From Streptacidiphilus fuscans (GTDB lineage Bacteria; Actinomycetota; Actinomycetes; Streptomycetales; Streptomycetaceae), in assembly GCF_015690355.1 (NCBI RefSeq), contig NZ_JADPRT010000015.1:1-64000 (forward strand): DNA of 64,000 bases, in the 5' to 3' direction. A program made the translations under genes and the position numbers. The notes beneath the pieces are model-generated. The model was given only the letters and a program-made list of their open reading frames with translations. It searched no databases and had not been told where the DNA came from. Positions within the stretch are counted from its first letter, which is position 1. Every line of letters starts with the position of its first letter. Of the stretch, positions 25,663 through 33,953 are shown in pieces.

Positions 25663-27810
25663 CTACTGCACGGGGAATACCCGCCGCACGACCCGTTCCG
25701 CCGCGCCGCCGTCTTCCAGCGCGCAGAACTTCGCGCGGAACGCGCCCCGCAGCTTCTCCGTCTCCCACGTGTCCGCGCCGCCGCCCACGCGGAGCAGCTC
25801 GGCCAGCTCCTCCGGCGTCGACGCGACCGCGCCCGGGGGCTCGGCCATCAGGTCGAAGTACGTGCCGCGGACGCGCTGGTACTCGTCCCAGTCCGGGGCG
25901 AAGACGACGATCGGGCGGTCCAGGACCGCGTAGTCGAACATCGTCGAGGAGTAGTCGGTGACCAGGATGTCCGCCGCCAGGTAGAGGTCCTCGACGACGG
26001 GGTACGCCGAGACGTCGACCACCCCCACGTCGTCCGGCCGGAGGCCCGCGTCGTCGTAGAAGTAGTGGGCGCGCATCAGCAGCGTCGTGCGGGGGCCGAG
26101 ACTGCGGGCGAGGGTGACGATGTCGAGGGCGGGGACGAAGGTGTCCTGCTGCTCGCGGTGGGTGGGGGTGTAGAGGACGACCCGCTGGTCGGCGGGGATG
26201 CCCAACTTCTCGCGCACCGCGGCGATCTCCGCCGCGTCCGCGTTGGCCAGGCGGTCGTTGCGCGGGTAGCCCGTCTCCAGGACCTCGTAGGGGCCCGGGT
26301 AGGCGCGGCCGAAGGCGTCCGTCGCGAAGGGGCTCGGCGAGACCAGGTAGTCCCAGCGGGCGACGTGTTCCAGCAGGCGGTCCCAGTCCATGTCGCCTGC
26401 GGCCAGCGGGCGGGACTTCAGGTCCAGGCCCAAGTACTTGAGCGGGGTGCCGTGTTGGGTCTGGACGTGCACCGAGCCGGACCGCTTGGTCATCGTGTGC
26501 GGGAAGTTGACGTTGTTGACCAGGTACTTGGCCGTCGCCATCAGCTTGAAGTAGCGCGGCGTGTTGGCCACCACGTACGGGACGCCCTCCGGCAGCCCCT
26601 TGGCCTGGGCCGCCGTCTCGACCACCCAGACGCCCTTGACCTGCGGGGCGAGCTCGCGCATCGCCTCGTAGATCGCGGCCGGGTTGCAGGCGTAACCCCG
26701 GTACCAGTAGGCCGCGAAGACGGCGAGGTTCTCGTTGAGCGGGAGCCGGCGGTAGGTCTCGTAGAGGCCGCGGCGGCCCGCGCCGCGTACCGCCCGCTTC
26801 AGGGTGTTCGGCAGGGTGCGCGGCAGCGCGCGCAGCGGGCGCAGGCGCTGGTACGCGCCCCACGCGCCGCGGTCGACCAGCCGGTACTGCACGCCGCGCA
26901 GGCCCTTGGGGTAGGCGTAGCCCGCCGGTCGCCGGCGGTGGAAGTGCGCGACGGTGCGGCGGAAGAACTCCTCGCGGAGCCGCTCCGGGACCAGGCCGGG
27001 GGTGTCCAGCACGGTGACGGCCTGCTTGACCGTGCGGTCGAAGACGGCCCGGCGCAGTTCGGCCGGGATCTCCGGGTGGCGCTCCATGAACGTGAAGATC
27101 GCCTCGTACTGCGGGAACGCGTCCGCGTGCTTGGGCGAGGCGGTGTTGGTGATCGCCCCGGCGCGCTGGCGGCGGTAGAAGTAGAGGTCCTTGTCCAGGT
27201 AGCTGAGCTTCTGCGCGCCCAGCAGCAGTGGATAGGTGACCGAGATGTCCTCGTAGTAGCCGCCGCCGAACTGGACCTCCAGCGACGCCAGGTACTCGCG
27301 GCGGATCACCTTGTTCCAGACGGACATGATCATCTGCAGCAGGCCGGGCCGGTCGGCCAGGGTGAAGACCTCCGGCAGCGGCGGCTCGACCAGCAGGCGG
27401 CGCCAAGTGTCCGGCTCGGTCGTCCCGTCCGGGAAGGTGCGGGCGAAACCGGTGATCAGCACGTCGGGGCGGATCTCCGCGAGCCGCGCGGCGACCAGGT
27501 CCACCGCGCCGTCGGCCAGCCAGTCGTCGCTGTCAACGAACCACACGTAGTCGCCGGTGGCGTACTTGAGACCGACCTCACGCGCGCCGCCGAGACCGCG
27601 GTTGACGGCCAGGTGCCGCACGGTGAGGCGGGAGTCGCGCTCGGCATAGGCGTCGAGGATCGCGCCGCTGCGGTCGGGCGAGCAGTCGTCGACGGCGATC
27701 ACCTGAAGTGAGGGCAGGTCGGCGGAGAGGAGGGAGTCCAGGCAGCGCGGAAGGTAGTCGGCGACGCCGTACACGGGCAGCACGATGCTGAGGGAAACTC
27801 CGGTACTCAC
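25663..27810 (-). CDS. Fused GT2 glycosyltransferase and TagF-like glycerophosphotransferase
   Basis: A 715-residue two-domain cytoplasmic enzyme. Residues about 5-220 are a family-2 glycosyltransferase (SIVLPVYGVADYLPRCLDSL, DxD-type FVDSDDW near 92-98). Residues about 340-715 resemble CDP-glycerol:poly(glycerophosphate) glycerophosphotransferase (TagF), with QTQHGTPLKYLGLDL, YTPTHREQQ and TDYSSTMFDYAVLDRPIV. This suggests assembly of a teichoic-acid-like or glycosyl-polyol-phosphate wall polymer. The start is GTG with AGGAG about 11 bases upstream. No other teichoic-acid genes are nearby. Confidence 0.88.
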   Translation of the reverse strand: MSTGVSLSIVLPVYGVADYLPRCLDSLLSADLPSLQVIAVDDCSPDRSGAILDAYAERDSRLTVRHLAVNRGLGGAREVGLKYATGDYVWFVDSDDWLADGAVDLVAARLAEIRPDVLITGFARTFPDGTTEPDTWRRLLVEPPLPEVFTLADRPGLLQMIMSVWNKVIRREYLASLEVQFGGGYYEDISVTYPLLLGAQKLSYLDKDLYFYRRQRAGAITNTASPKHADAFPQYEAIFTFMERHPEIPAELRRAVFDRTVKQAVTVLDTPGLVPERLREEFFRRTVAHFHRRRPAGYAYPKGLRGVQYRLVDRGAWGAYQRLRPLRALPRTLPNTLKRAVRGAGRRGLYETYRRLPLNENLAVFAAYWYRGYACNPAAIYEAMRELAPQVKGVWVVETAAQAKGLPEGVPYVVANTPRYFKLMATAKYLVNNVNFPHTMTKRSGSVHVQTQHGTPLKYLGLDLKSRPLAAGDMDWDRLLEHVARWDYLVSPSPFATDAFGRAYPGPYEVLETGYPRNDRLANADAAEIAAVREKLGIPADQRVVLYTPTHREQQDTFVPALDIVTLARSLGPRTTLLMRAHYFYDDAGLRPDDVGVVDVSAYPVVEDLYLAADILVTDYSSTMFDYAVLDRPIVVFAPDWDEYQRVRGTYFDLMAEPPGAVASTPEELAELLRVGGGADTWETEKLRGAFRAKFCALEDGGAAERVVRRVFPVQ

Positions 27811-27931
27811 AGCTGGTGGCGCTCCTGGTCCTGCGGCGGCGGTGCATGCGGGGCAACCCGATGCTAGTTCACCGCGCCTTCACGTCGGACCGACCGATGA
27901 AACCCCTGCTCAGAAGCGGCTCAGAAGGCGG

Positions 27932-28300
27932 TCAGAACGGTCGCTCGTCGGAGACCGTGAACAGCCGCCGTACGCCGAGCGCCGCGAAGACCCGGTGCAC
28001 CTGCGACGGCACCGCACCGGAGGCGGGGTCCACCCGCGGCATGACCAACCGCAGTTCGCCGCCGCAGGATCGCATCAGCCGCCGGGCGGCGATCAGCACC
28101 CCGACGCCCGTCGAGTCGCAGAAGCGGACGTCCGTGAGATCGACCACCAGCTTTCTGGACCCGTTCGCCACGGCCTCGCGCACCGCCTCGCGGACCCGGC
28201 CGCCCGAGCCGAGGTCGAGATCGCCGGAGACGCTCAGCAGCACCCAGTCGTCCTGTTCGTACCGTTCCACGGTCACGTTCGTCGTCATCACGGTGCCCAC
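27932..28300 (-). CDS. STAS-domain anti-anti-sigma factor
   Basis: A 122-residue single STAS domain. The phosphorylatable Ser lies in RFCDSTGVGVLIAA (about residues 61-74), preceded by SGDLDLGS and KLVVDLTDV. Such proteins release sigma factors from RsbW-like kinases in partner switching. The GTG giving MGTVMTTNV has GGAG about 5 bases upstream; an ATG 12 bases further in is possible. Divergent from the ECF sigma operon, which does not normally use STAS control, so its partner is probably elsewhere. Confidence 0.88.
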   Translation of the reverse strand: MGTVMTTNVTVERYEQDDWVLLSVSGDLDLGSGGRVREAVREAVANGSRKLVVDLTDVRFCDSTGVGVLIAARRLMRSCGGELRLVMPRVDPASGAVPSQVHRVFAALGVRRLFTVSDERPF

Positions 28301-28401
28301 GACTCTCCGACTCTTCAGCTGTCCGACCGTCCGGGTTCCCCCCGCTACCAGGACATCACTGATGGTGATGGTGCTTCAGGGTAGCCCTCGGTCCCTCGCT
28401 C

Positions 28402-28416
28402 TGACACTGCGTGCCA
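28402..28416. promoter_or_regulatory. Near-palindrome TGACAC-TGC-GTGCCA upstream of the sigma gene
   Basis: A 6-3-6 inverted repeat with one mismatch, 143 bp before the sigma-factor start. With its flank (CTCTGACACTGCGTGCCAC) it matches the site at 53519-53533 upstream of citrate synthase at 18 of 19 positions. The regulator is unknown. Confidence 0.45.
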
Positions 28417-28559
28417 CCATGCGCGCACACTTGATTCTTCAAACATTCGGACGACCGGCACATCGCGGCGCTAGATTCGACCTGAGGAGTTCTCTGAGGA
28501 ATTCCCCGAGGAGTCACCTGAGCAGTCGCTGAACTGGTACCGACGGAGCGGTGGTGCTG

Positions 28560-29216
28560 ATGACGAGTCCGGCGCCGATCCGTTGGGACCGGCAGATCCA
28601 GCGACGGCTCGCGCGCGGCGAGGAGTCCGCCCTCGGCGAGCTCTACGACCAGTTCGCGCCGCTCGTGCACGGACTCGCCAACCGCGTGCTGGGCGACCAG
28701 GCCGCCGCTGAGCAGATCACCAGGGACGTCTTCGCCCACGTCTGGGAGCACCCGGAGAGCTTCGACCCGGCCCAGGGCTCGATGCGTTCCTGGATCGGGA
28801 CGCTGACCCACCGCCGCGCGGTGGAGCGCCTCCGCCGCGAGCACGCGGCCGCCGCCGGGGAGCAGGACGGCGGCGTGGACGGCCCGTTGGAGCCGCCCAG
28901 CGTCGAGGAGGAGATCCTGGCCGCGGCCACGGCCGCCCGCGTGCAGTACGTGGTCGGCTCGCTGCCGCAGGCGCTGCGGGAGACGCTGCTGCTCACGTAC
29001 TTCGGCGGGCGCACCTACGGCGAGGCGGCGACCGAGCTGGGCGTCACGCCCGCCACCGCCAAGCACCGGATGCGGCTGGGCCTGCAACTGCTGGCCACCG
29101 CGCTGTCGACCAGCCCGACGGAGCCGACCGGGGCAACCGCGCCCAGTGATGCCGCCGGGTCCGCCGACTACGCGGAGCCTGCCGGGTCCACCGAGCCGAC
29201 GGAGCCCGCCCGATGA
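28560..29216 (+). CDS. ECF-family RNA polymerase sigma factor
   Basis: A 218-residue extracytoplasmic-function sigma factor. Region 2 spans about residues 20-85 (LYDQFAPLVHGLANRVLGD, VFAHVWEHPESFDPAQGSM) and region 4 about 130-180 (LPQALRETLLLTYFGGRTYG, ELGVTPATAKHRMRLGLQLL). A Pro/Thr/Ala-rich tail follows. The ATG at MTSPAPIRW has GGAG 12 bases upstream; in-frame GTGs 6 and 9 bases earlier are alternatives. It overlaps the anti-sigma gene by four bases (ATGA), so the pair is co-translated. It most likely autoregulates its own promoter. Confidence 0.9.
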   Translation: MTSPAPIRWDRQIQRRLARGEESALGELYDQFAPLVHGLANRVLGDQAAAEQITRDVFAHVWEHPESFDPAQGSMRSWIGTLTHRRAVERLRREHAAAAGEQDGGVDGPLEPPSVEEEILAAATAARVQYVVGSLPQALRETLLLTYFGGRTYGEAATELGVTPATAKHRMRLGLQLLATALSTSPTEPTGATAPSDAAGSADYAEPAGSTEPTEPAR

Positions 29217-30346
29217 GCGGCCACGAGGCACTGCGCAGCCTCCTCGGCGCCTGGGCCCTCGACGCCTGCCGGCCGGACGAGGCGGCACGCCTCGAAGCGC
29301 ACCTCGCCGACTGCCCGTCCTGCGCCGAGGAGGCGCACCGGCTGCGGGACGCCGCCGGCTGGCTCTCCTCCGACGAGCCGCTCGACCCGGATCCGGGCCT
29401 GCGCCGCCAGGTCATGGCCGGCTGTCTGGAGATACGCGACGCGGACTTCCGCGTCCCCTCCTACGCCGACCCGTACGTCGCCGAGACGGCCCGCCTGGAC
29501 GCGCTGCTGCGCGACCTGGGCGAGCTGGACTGGCTGGAGCAGGCCCAACTGACGTGGCACGGCGGCTCCGAGCAGCGCCGCCCGGCCGAGGTGCTGTCCC
29601 ATCTCGCCGCGGTGGACGGCGTCCTGGCCGACGCGCTTGGCCTGCCGGATCCGCTGGACCGGGTGACCGAGCCGAAGCCCGCCGAAGCGGCGGACGGGCC
29701 GGGCGGCCACGTCGACGTGCTGGTCGCACGGACGACGGCGCTGCGCGAGGCGCAGTCGCGGCGACCGCCGGAGTCGGTCCGCGCGATGTGGCGTGCGCAG
29801 ACGCGGGCGGTGGTCGAGACGGCGGCGCTGGCGGCCGAGGCCGACCCGGTGGTGGCGGAGGACGGCGTCGACTACGGCGCGTTCGAGCTGCGGGTGGCGG
29901 ACTCGTTCCTGGACCGCGCCTTCGAGTGCTGGATCCACGCCGACGACATCGCGGAGGCGGTCAGCTATCCGTACCACCCGCCGCGCGGCGCGCACATGCG
30001 GCAACTCATCGGCCTGGCAGTGCGGTTGCTGCCGCTGGCGATGTCCGCGCTGCGCGCCTCCGGCGAGGCGACATCGCCGGACCCGGTGCCGGGCGAGCAG
30101 TCGCGCGTGGTGAAGCTGATCGTCGAGGGCCGCGGCGAGGGCGAGTGGCTGATCCCGATCGACGCCCCGGGCTGGGTTCCCCCGACGGACGTCGAACCCA
30201 CCGCGACGCTGGCGATCGACGGCGTGGAGTTCTGCTTCCTCTGCGCGGCACGCCGGGACCCGCACCGCGTCCCGGTCGGCATCAAGGGCGATGCGCCAGC
30301 GGCCCGCGACCTGCTCGCGGCAGCCCGGCTGCTCTCCCGGCCCTGA
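29213..30346 (+). CDS. Zinc-finger anti-sigma factor fused to a maleylpyruvate-isomerase-like domain
   Basis: A 377-residue protein. Residues 1-45 form a putative zinc-finger anti-sigma domain (zf-HC2: His30, Cys34, Cys37 in EAHLADCPSC). From about residue 85 onward it resembles the mycothiol-dependent maleylpyruvate isomerase N-terminal fold (LLRDLGELDWLEQAQL; GEWLIPIDAPGW near the C-terminus). No membrane segment is visible, so unlike RskA-type anti-sigmas it is soluble. It is coupled to the sigma gene. The fused domain may sense thiol or mycothiol state; that is inference. Confidence 0.85.
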   Translation: MSGHEALRSLLGAWALDACRPDEAARLEAHLADCPSCAEEAHRLRDAAGWLSSDEPLDPDPGLRRQVMAGCLEIRDADFRVPSYADPYVAETARLDALLRDLGELDWLEQAQLTWHGGSEQRRPAEVLSHLAAVDGVLADALGLPDPLDRVTEPKPAEAADGPGGHVDVLVARTTALREAQSRRPPESVRAMWRAQTRAVVETAALAAEADPVVAEDGVDYGAFELRVADSFLDRAFECWIHADDIAEAVSYPYHPPRGAHMRQLIGLAVRLLPLAMSALRASGEATSPDPVPGEQSRVVKLIVEGRGEGEWLIPIDAPGWVPPTDVEPTATLAIDGVEFCFLCAARRDPHRVPVGIKGDAPAARDLLAAARLLSRP

Positions 30347-30348
30347 CG

Positions 30349-30388
30349 GCGACAGCCCGGCCCCGACTGCGACAGCCCGGCCCTGACT
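30349..30388. repeat. Short tandem duplication after the anti-sigma gene
   Basis: Two 20-bp copies of GCGACAGCCCGGCCCYGACT with one difference, immediately after the anti-sigma stop. A partial third copy overlaps the end of the coding region. Confidence 0.7.
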
Positions 30389-30507
30389 GTGGCCTGAATC
30401 ACCACTGTTCGGCCGGTCGCCCGTCACACTCCTCCGGGCTGCGGTGTCATCCCTGCAGAAGCGCCTTACGGCGGAGCAGCAGGCGACAGAGCAGCTAGGA
30501 GATCGAC

Positions 30508-30981
30508 ATGGACGCCCGACTCAACCTCTTCGGCACCACCGTCGCGCCCAAGTTCAGCAAGTACATCAACGCGGCCGGGAAGGTCGTCACCGACTCGACC
30601 CTGCCCGCCGCCACGCAGGAGCTGGTGAAGATCCGGGCCAGCCAGATCAACGGCTGCGGCATGTGCCTGGACATGCACACCAAGGACGCGGCAGCGGCGG
30701 GCGAGACGGCCCAGCGCCTCAACCTGGTCGCGGCCTGGCGCGAGGCCACCGTCTTCACCGAGGCCGAGAAGGCCGCGTTGGAGCTGACCGAGGCGGGCAC
30801 CCGCCTCGCCGACGCGCCCGGCGGCGTCCCGGACGACGTGTGGGCGAAGGCCGCCAAGCACTACGACGACGAGCAACTGGCCGCACTGGTCAGCCTGATC
30901 GCGCTGATCAACGTCTACAACCGGCTCAACGTGATCGTCCGGCAGCCGGCCGGAAGCTACCAGCCGGGTCAGTGGAGCTGA
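30508..30981 (+). CDS. AhpD-like carboxymuconolactone decarboxylase family protein
   Basis: A 157-residue AhpD/CMD-fold protein with the redox motif CGMCLDMHTKDA (CxxC and the downstream His) near residues 50-61. Members are alkylhydroperoxidase-like proteins that act on peroxides with thiol donors, or are of unknown activity. GGAG stands about 7 bases before the ATG. It lies 160 bp behind the anti-sigma gene and could be part of that sigma factor's redox-linked set; no promoter could be assigned. Confidence 0.85.
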   Translation: MDARLNLFGTTVAPKFSKYINAAGKVVTDSTLPAATQELVKIRASQINGCGMCLDMHTKDAAAAGETAQRLNLVAAWREATVFTEAEKAALELTEAGTRLADAPGGVPDDVWAKAAKHYDDEQLAALVSLIALINVYNRLNVIVRQPAGSYQPGQWS

Positions 30982-31007
30982 CCGTGCGCAGTCCCTGACG
31001 GAAGCCG

Positions 31008-31047
31008 GCGGAAGCTCGCGGAACGTAGCGGAAACTAGCGGAAGACG
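31008..31047. repeat. Four 10-bp direct repeats (GCGGAANNNN)
   Basis: GCGGAAGCTC, GCGGAACGTA, GCGGAAACTA and GCGGAAGACG follow each other without gaps at the convergent 3' ends of the AhpD-like and purU genes; the purU stop lies inside the third unit. Confidence 0.7.
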
Positions 31048-31904
31048 ACCGTGCGCGAGCCGTTGAGCAGGACGCGGTGCTCCGCGTGCCACTTCACGGC
31101 GCGGGCCAGCGCCTGGCACTCGACGTCACGTCCCAGGGCGACCAGCTTCTGGGGCGTGACCTCGTGCGAGACGCGGACGACCTCCTGCTCGATGATCGGG
31201 CCCTCGTCGAGCGCCGCGGTCACGTAGTGAGCGGTCGCGCCGATCAGCTTCACGCCGCGGGCGTGCGCCTGGTGGTAGGGCTTGGCGCCCTTGAAGCTCG
31301 GCAGGAACGAGTGGTGGATGTTGATCGCGCGTCCGGTCAGCGCCTTGCACAGGTCGTCGGAGAGCACCTGCATGTAGCGGGCCAGCACGACCAGGTCCAC
31401 GCGCTCCTCGTCGACGACGCGCAGCAGCGCCGCCTCCGCCTCGGCCTTGGTGTCCGGGGTGACCGGGATGTGGTGGAACGGCACGCCGTAGGAGGCGGCC
31501 AGGTCCTCGAAGTCGCGGTGGTTGGAGACGACGGCGGCGATCTCCACCGGCAGCGCGCCCGAACTGGCGCGGAACAGCAGGTCGTTCAGGCAGTGCCCGA
31601 ACTTGCTGACCAGCAGCAGCACCCGCATCCTGGCCTCGGCCTCGTGGATCTGCCACTCCATGTGGAAGGCGTCACCCGTCGCCGCGAAGCTGGCGCGCAG
31701 CTTCTCCAGGTTCACCGGCGGCTCGGCGGAGAAGTGCACCCGCATGAAGAACAGCCCGCTGTCCGCGTCGCCGAACTGCTGACTGTCCACGATGTTGCAG
31801 CCCGTGAGGAACAGGTAGCTGGACACCGCGTGCACGATGCCCTGCTTGTCGGGGCAGGACAGGGTCAGGATGTACTGCTCGGCGTTCTGCTCGGCCTCGG
31901 CCAC
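31035..31904 (-). CDS. purU: Formyltetrahydrofolate deformylase
   Basis: A 289-residue PurU, which hydrolyses 10-formyl-tetrahydrofolate to formate and tetrahydrofolate. It has an N-terminal ACT domain (YILTLSCPDKQGIVHAVSSY, residues about 10-80) and a C-terminal formyltransferase-like domain with the catalytic INIHHSFLPSFKGA (about 210-223) and ALDEGPIIEQE (about 245-255). The GTG giving MAEAEQNAEQ has AAGGAG about 10 bases upstream and gives the normal family length. It is downstream of the SCO4402-like gene, an arrangement I recall from other streptomycetes. Confidence 0.93.
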   Translation of the reverse strand: MAEAEQNAEQYILTLSCPDKQGIVHAVSSYLFLTGCNIVDSQQFGDADSGLFFMRVHFSAEPPVNLEKLRASFAATGDAFHMEWQIHEAEARMRVLLLVSKFGHCLNDLLFRASSGALPVEIAAVVSNHRDFEDLAASYGVPFHHIPVTPDTKAEAEAALLRVVDEERVDLVVLARYMQVLSDDLCKALTGRAINIHHSFLPSFKGAKPYHQAHARGVKLIGATAHYVTAALDEGPIIEQEVVRVSHEVTPQKLVALGRDVECQALARAVKWHAEHRVLLNGSRTVVFR

Positions 31905-31977
31905 CGGACTGCTTCTCCTTACGCGACGAACCTGGGCCCCAGGGTCCCACATCACGCCGGTGGAGCCGCGTGGCGTC

Positions 31978-32418
31978 TCACCCTCCGGAGCGGGTCAGGG
32001 CGGCGAGCTGGGCGAGGGAGCGGGGCAGCGTGTCCGGGTCCTCCTCGTCGGCGAGGGCGAGCCGGACGTGCGCCTCGCGGCAGGCGCGGACCGCCTCGGG
32101 CCAGGCGTGGTGCTCCAGGTAGGCGGAGACGGGCGCGTCGGAACCGATCTGGTGCATGATCCGGAGCACCCGCAGCACCGCCGTGTCGACGAGCGCGGCC
32201 TCGGTGGAGTCGCGGAAGATCGTGCCGACGTACTTCTCTGCGGACCAGCGGTCCAGCCAGGTGTCCTCGACCAGGCGGTAGACGGCGTCGGTGACGTCTC
32301 CGTAGCCCTCCCGGCCGACCGCCCAGCAGTCCTGTTGGAAACGCAGATCGCCGAGCATGTGCAGCGCTGAGCGGACTCGGGCCCGCCAACGCCACCAGGG
32401 AATGTCAGTGAGCGGCAT
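31978..32418 (-). CDS. SCO4402-family conserved hypothetical protein
   Basis: A 146-residue soluble protein, strongly conserved in streptomycetes next to purU; function unknown. Aromatic N-terminus MPLTDIPWWRWRARVRSALH, then QQDCWAVGREGYGDVTDAVY and DRWSAEKYVGTIFRDSTEA; these helical blocks match what I recall of the family. The start is set by AGGAGG nine bases before this ATG. An open frame continues upstream through a 12-bp repeat array, which would add a low-complexity extension; I consider that part untranslated. Confidence 0.75.
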   Translation of the reverse strand: MPLTDIPWWRWRARVRSALHMLGDLRFQQDCWAVGREGYGDVTDAVYRLVEDTWLDRWSAEKYVGTIFRDSTEAALVDTAVLRVLRIMHQIGSDAPVSAYLEHHAWPEAVRACREAHVRLALADEEDPDTLPRSLAQLAALTRSGG

Positions 32419-32462
32419 GCCGCCCATCCTCCTGGAGCGGGTGCCGGTTCGAGAAGCCCTCA

Positions 32463-32534
32463 CCGGAGCTTCGTCGGAAGCCTCGACCGAAGTGTGACCC
32501 GAAGCGTTATCCGAAGCCTTACCCGGAGCCTGTG
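32463..32534. repeat. Six tandem 12-bp repeats upstream of the SCO4402-like gene
   Basis: Six head-to-tail 12-mers without gaps: CCGGAGCTTCGT, CGGAAGCCTCGA, CCGAAGTGTGAC, CCGAAGCGTTAT, CCGAAGCCTTAC and CCGGAGCCTGTG. The core CCGAAGC is kept while the last five bases vary. It lies 45-116 bp upstream of the minus-strand ATG, in the divergent region shared with the binding-protein gene, so it may be an iteron-like regulator-binding array. Confidence 0.8.
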
Positions 32535-32702
32535 CGCCTTGCATGGTGCACGATCCTACGTTCTACGCGCGCAATCACTCCTTGTTCACATCGCAGTCAC
32601 CTTGCGTTGGTGTCGATGCCGTCCCGGCGTCCGATATGCCATCAAGGGTGACGTTCGACCGAAAAGCCTTTTGCGCAGCCGTTGGGGAGAGGGCAGCACA
32701 TC

Positions 32703-33932
32703 ATGATCACAAAGGGTTCCGCCCTAGTTCGACTAGGGACCGCTGTCTCCATGGCGGCGGTGCTGGGCGCCGGTCTGACGGGCTGCGGGGGGAACGCAAG
32801 CGCCGACGACGTCGTCACCGTGATGACCTGGGCTCCGATGGAGGGCCAGGCCGGCGCGGAACCCGGCGTACCCGCGATGGCCCAGGCCATCGCCGACTCC
32901 GTCAACGCGAACGGCGGGATCCAGGGCCACCAGCTGCGCGTGCTCGCCTGCGACGAACACAACACCGCGCAGGGCGCGCTCGCGTGCGCGGACCAGGCGG
33001 CGGCCGACCACGTCGCGGCGGTGATCGGCTCGTCGAGCCAGTTCGCGGCACAGTTCATGCCCACCCTGGAGAACGCGGGCATCAGCTACATCGGCGGATC
33101 GGGCGCGTCCACGGCCGAGTTCACCTCGCCGTACTCGTACCCGGTCAACGGCGGGTACCAGACCCTGCTGGTCGGCAACGGCGAGCAGTTGGCGGCGGCG
33201 GGCTGCCGCCGGGTCGCGATCGTGCGCCCGAACACGGCGGTCGGCGACACCATGTTCGACTACCTCAACGACGGTCTCTCCTCGGCCCACCTGACCGCGG
33301 TCGACGTTCCCGTCAACCCCGGACAGACCAGCTACGGCAACGAGGTCGAGACGGCGATCGGCTCCGACCAGGACGGCGACTGCGTCACCAGCGCGCTGGA
33401 CGCGGCCTCCACCCAGACCTTCTACGCCAACTGGCTCCAGGCGAACCCCGCGCACGCCCGCCTCTCGGCGCTGATCGGCAGCTTCCAGCAGTCCCTCGTC
33501 GACAACCTCGGCGGCGCCACCGGCCCCCTCGAGGGCGCGCTGGCGACGGGCTGGTACCCGCCCGACGGCAGCCCCGTCTGGAAGCAGCTGCACGCGGTGA
33601 TCCAGAAGTACGCCTTCACCGACAACAGCATCAACTCCGCCGACCCGGCTATCGAGACGACCTGGATCTCCTACGAGGTCTTCGACAAGGTCGCCGCGAC
33701 GATCAACGGCCCGATCACGACCCAGAGCGTCCACGCCGCGTTCGACGCCACCGGCCCGGTCTCGACGGACGGCGCGACGCCGCCGCTCTCGTGGCAGAGC
33801 ACCAACCTCATCGCCCTCCAGTCCGCGCCGCGCACGGTCAACACGGACGTGTCCTTCCAGCAGGTGGTCAACGGCGAGCTCACCGAGGCCCACTCCGGCC
33901 TGGTCAACGTCGCGACCCAACTGACGCGCTAG
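32703..33932 (+). CDS. Lipoprotein substrate-binding protein (periplasmic-binding fold type I)
   Basis: A 409-residue lipoprotein. The signal sequence ends in the lipobox LTGC, so Cys28 should be lipidated and the protein anchored outside the membrane. The mature part resembles leucine/isoleucine/valine-binding (LIVBP) type receptors: GIQGHQLRVLACDEHNTAQG, AAVIGSSSQFAAQFMPTLEN and TFYANWLQANP. No permease or ATPase genes are adjacent, so it is an orphan receptor or works with a distant transporter. GAGAGGG lies about 10 bases before the ATG. Confidence 0.85.
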   Translation: MITKGSALVRLGTAVSMAAVLGAGLTGCGGNASADDVVTVMTWAPMEGQAGAEPGVPAMAQAIADSVNANGGIQGHQLRVLACDEHNTAQGALACADQAAADHVAAVIGSSSQFAAQFMPTLENAGISYIGGSGASTAEFTSPYSYPVNGGYQTLLVGNGEQLAAAGCRRVAIVRPNTAVGDTMFDYLNDGLSSAHLTAVDVPVNPGQTSYGNEVETAIGSDQDGDCVTSALDAASTQTFYANWLQANPAHARLSALIGSFQQSLVDNLGGATGPLEGALATGWYPPDGSPVWKQLHAVIQKYAFTDNSINSADPAIETTWISYEVFDKVAATINGPITTQSVHAAFDATGPVSTDGATPPLSWQSTNLIALQSAPRTVNTDVSFQQVVNGELTEAHSGLVNVATQLTR

Positions 33933-33953
33933 ACAGCCGTACCGAAGTCCAGG

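Noticed and set aside
32419..32544. N-terminal extension of the SCO4402-like protein through the 12-bp repeats.
   Set aside because: AGGAGG correctly spaced before the ATG at 32418 and the low-complexity sequence argue against translation; kept as an open point in the findings.
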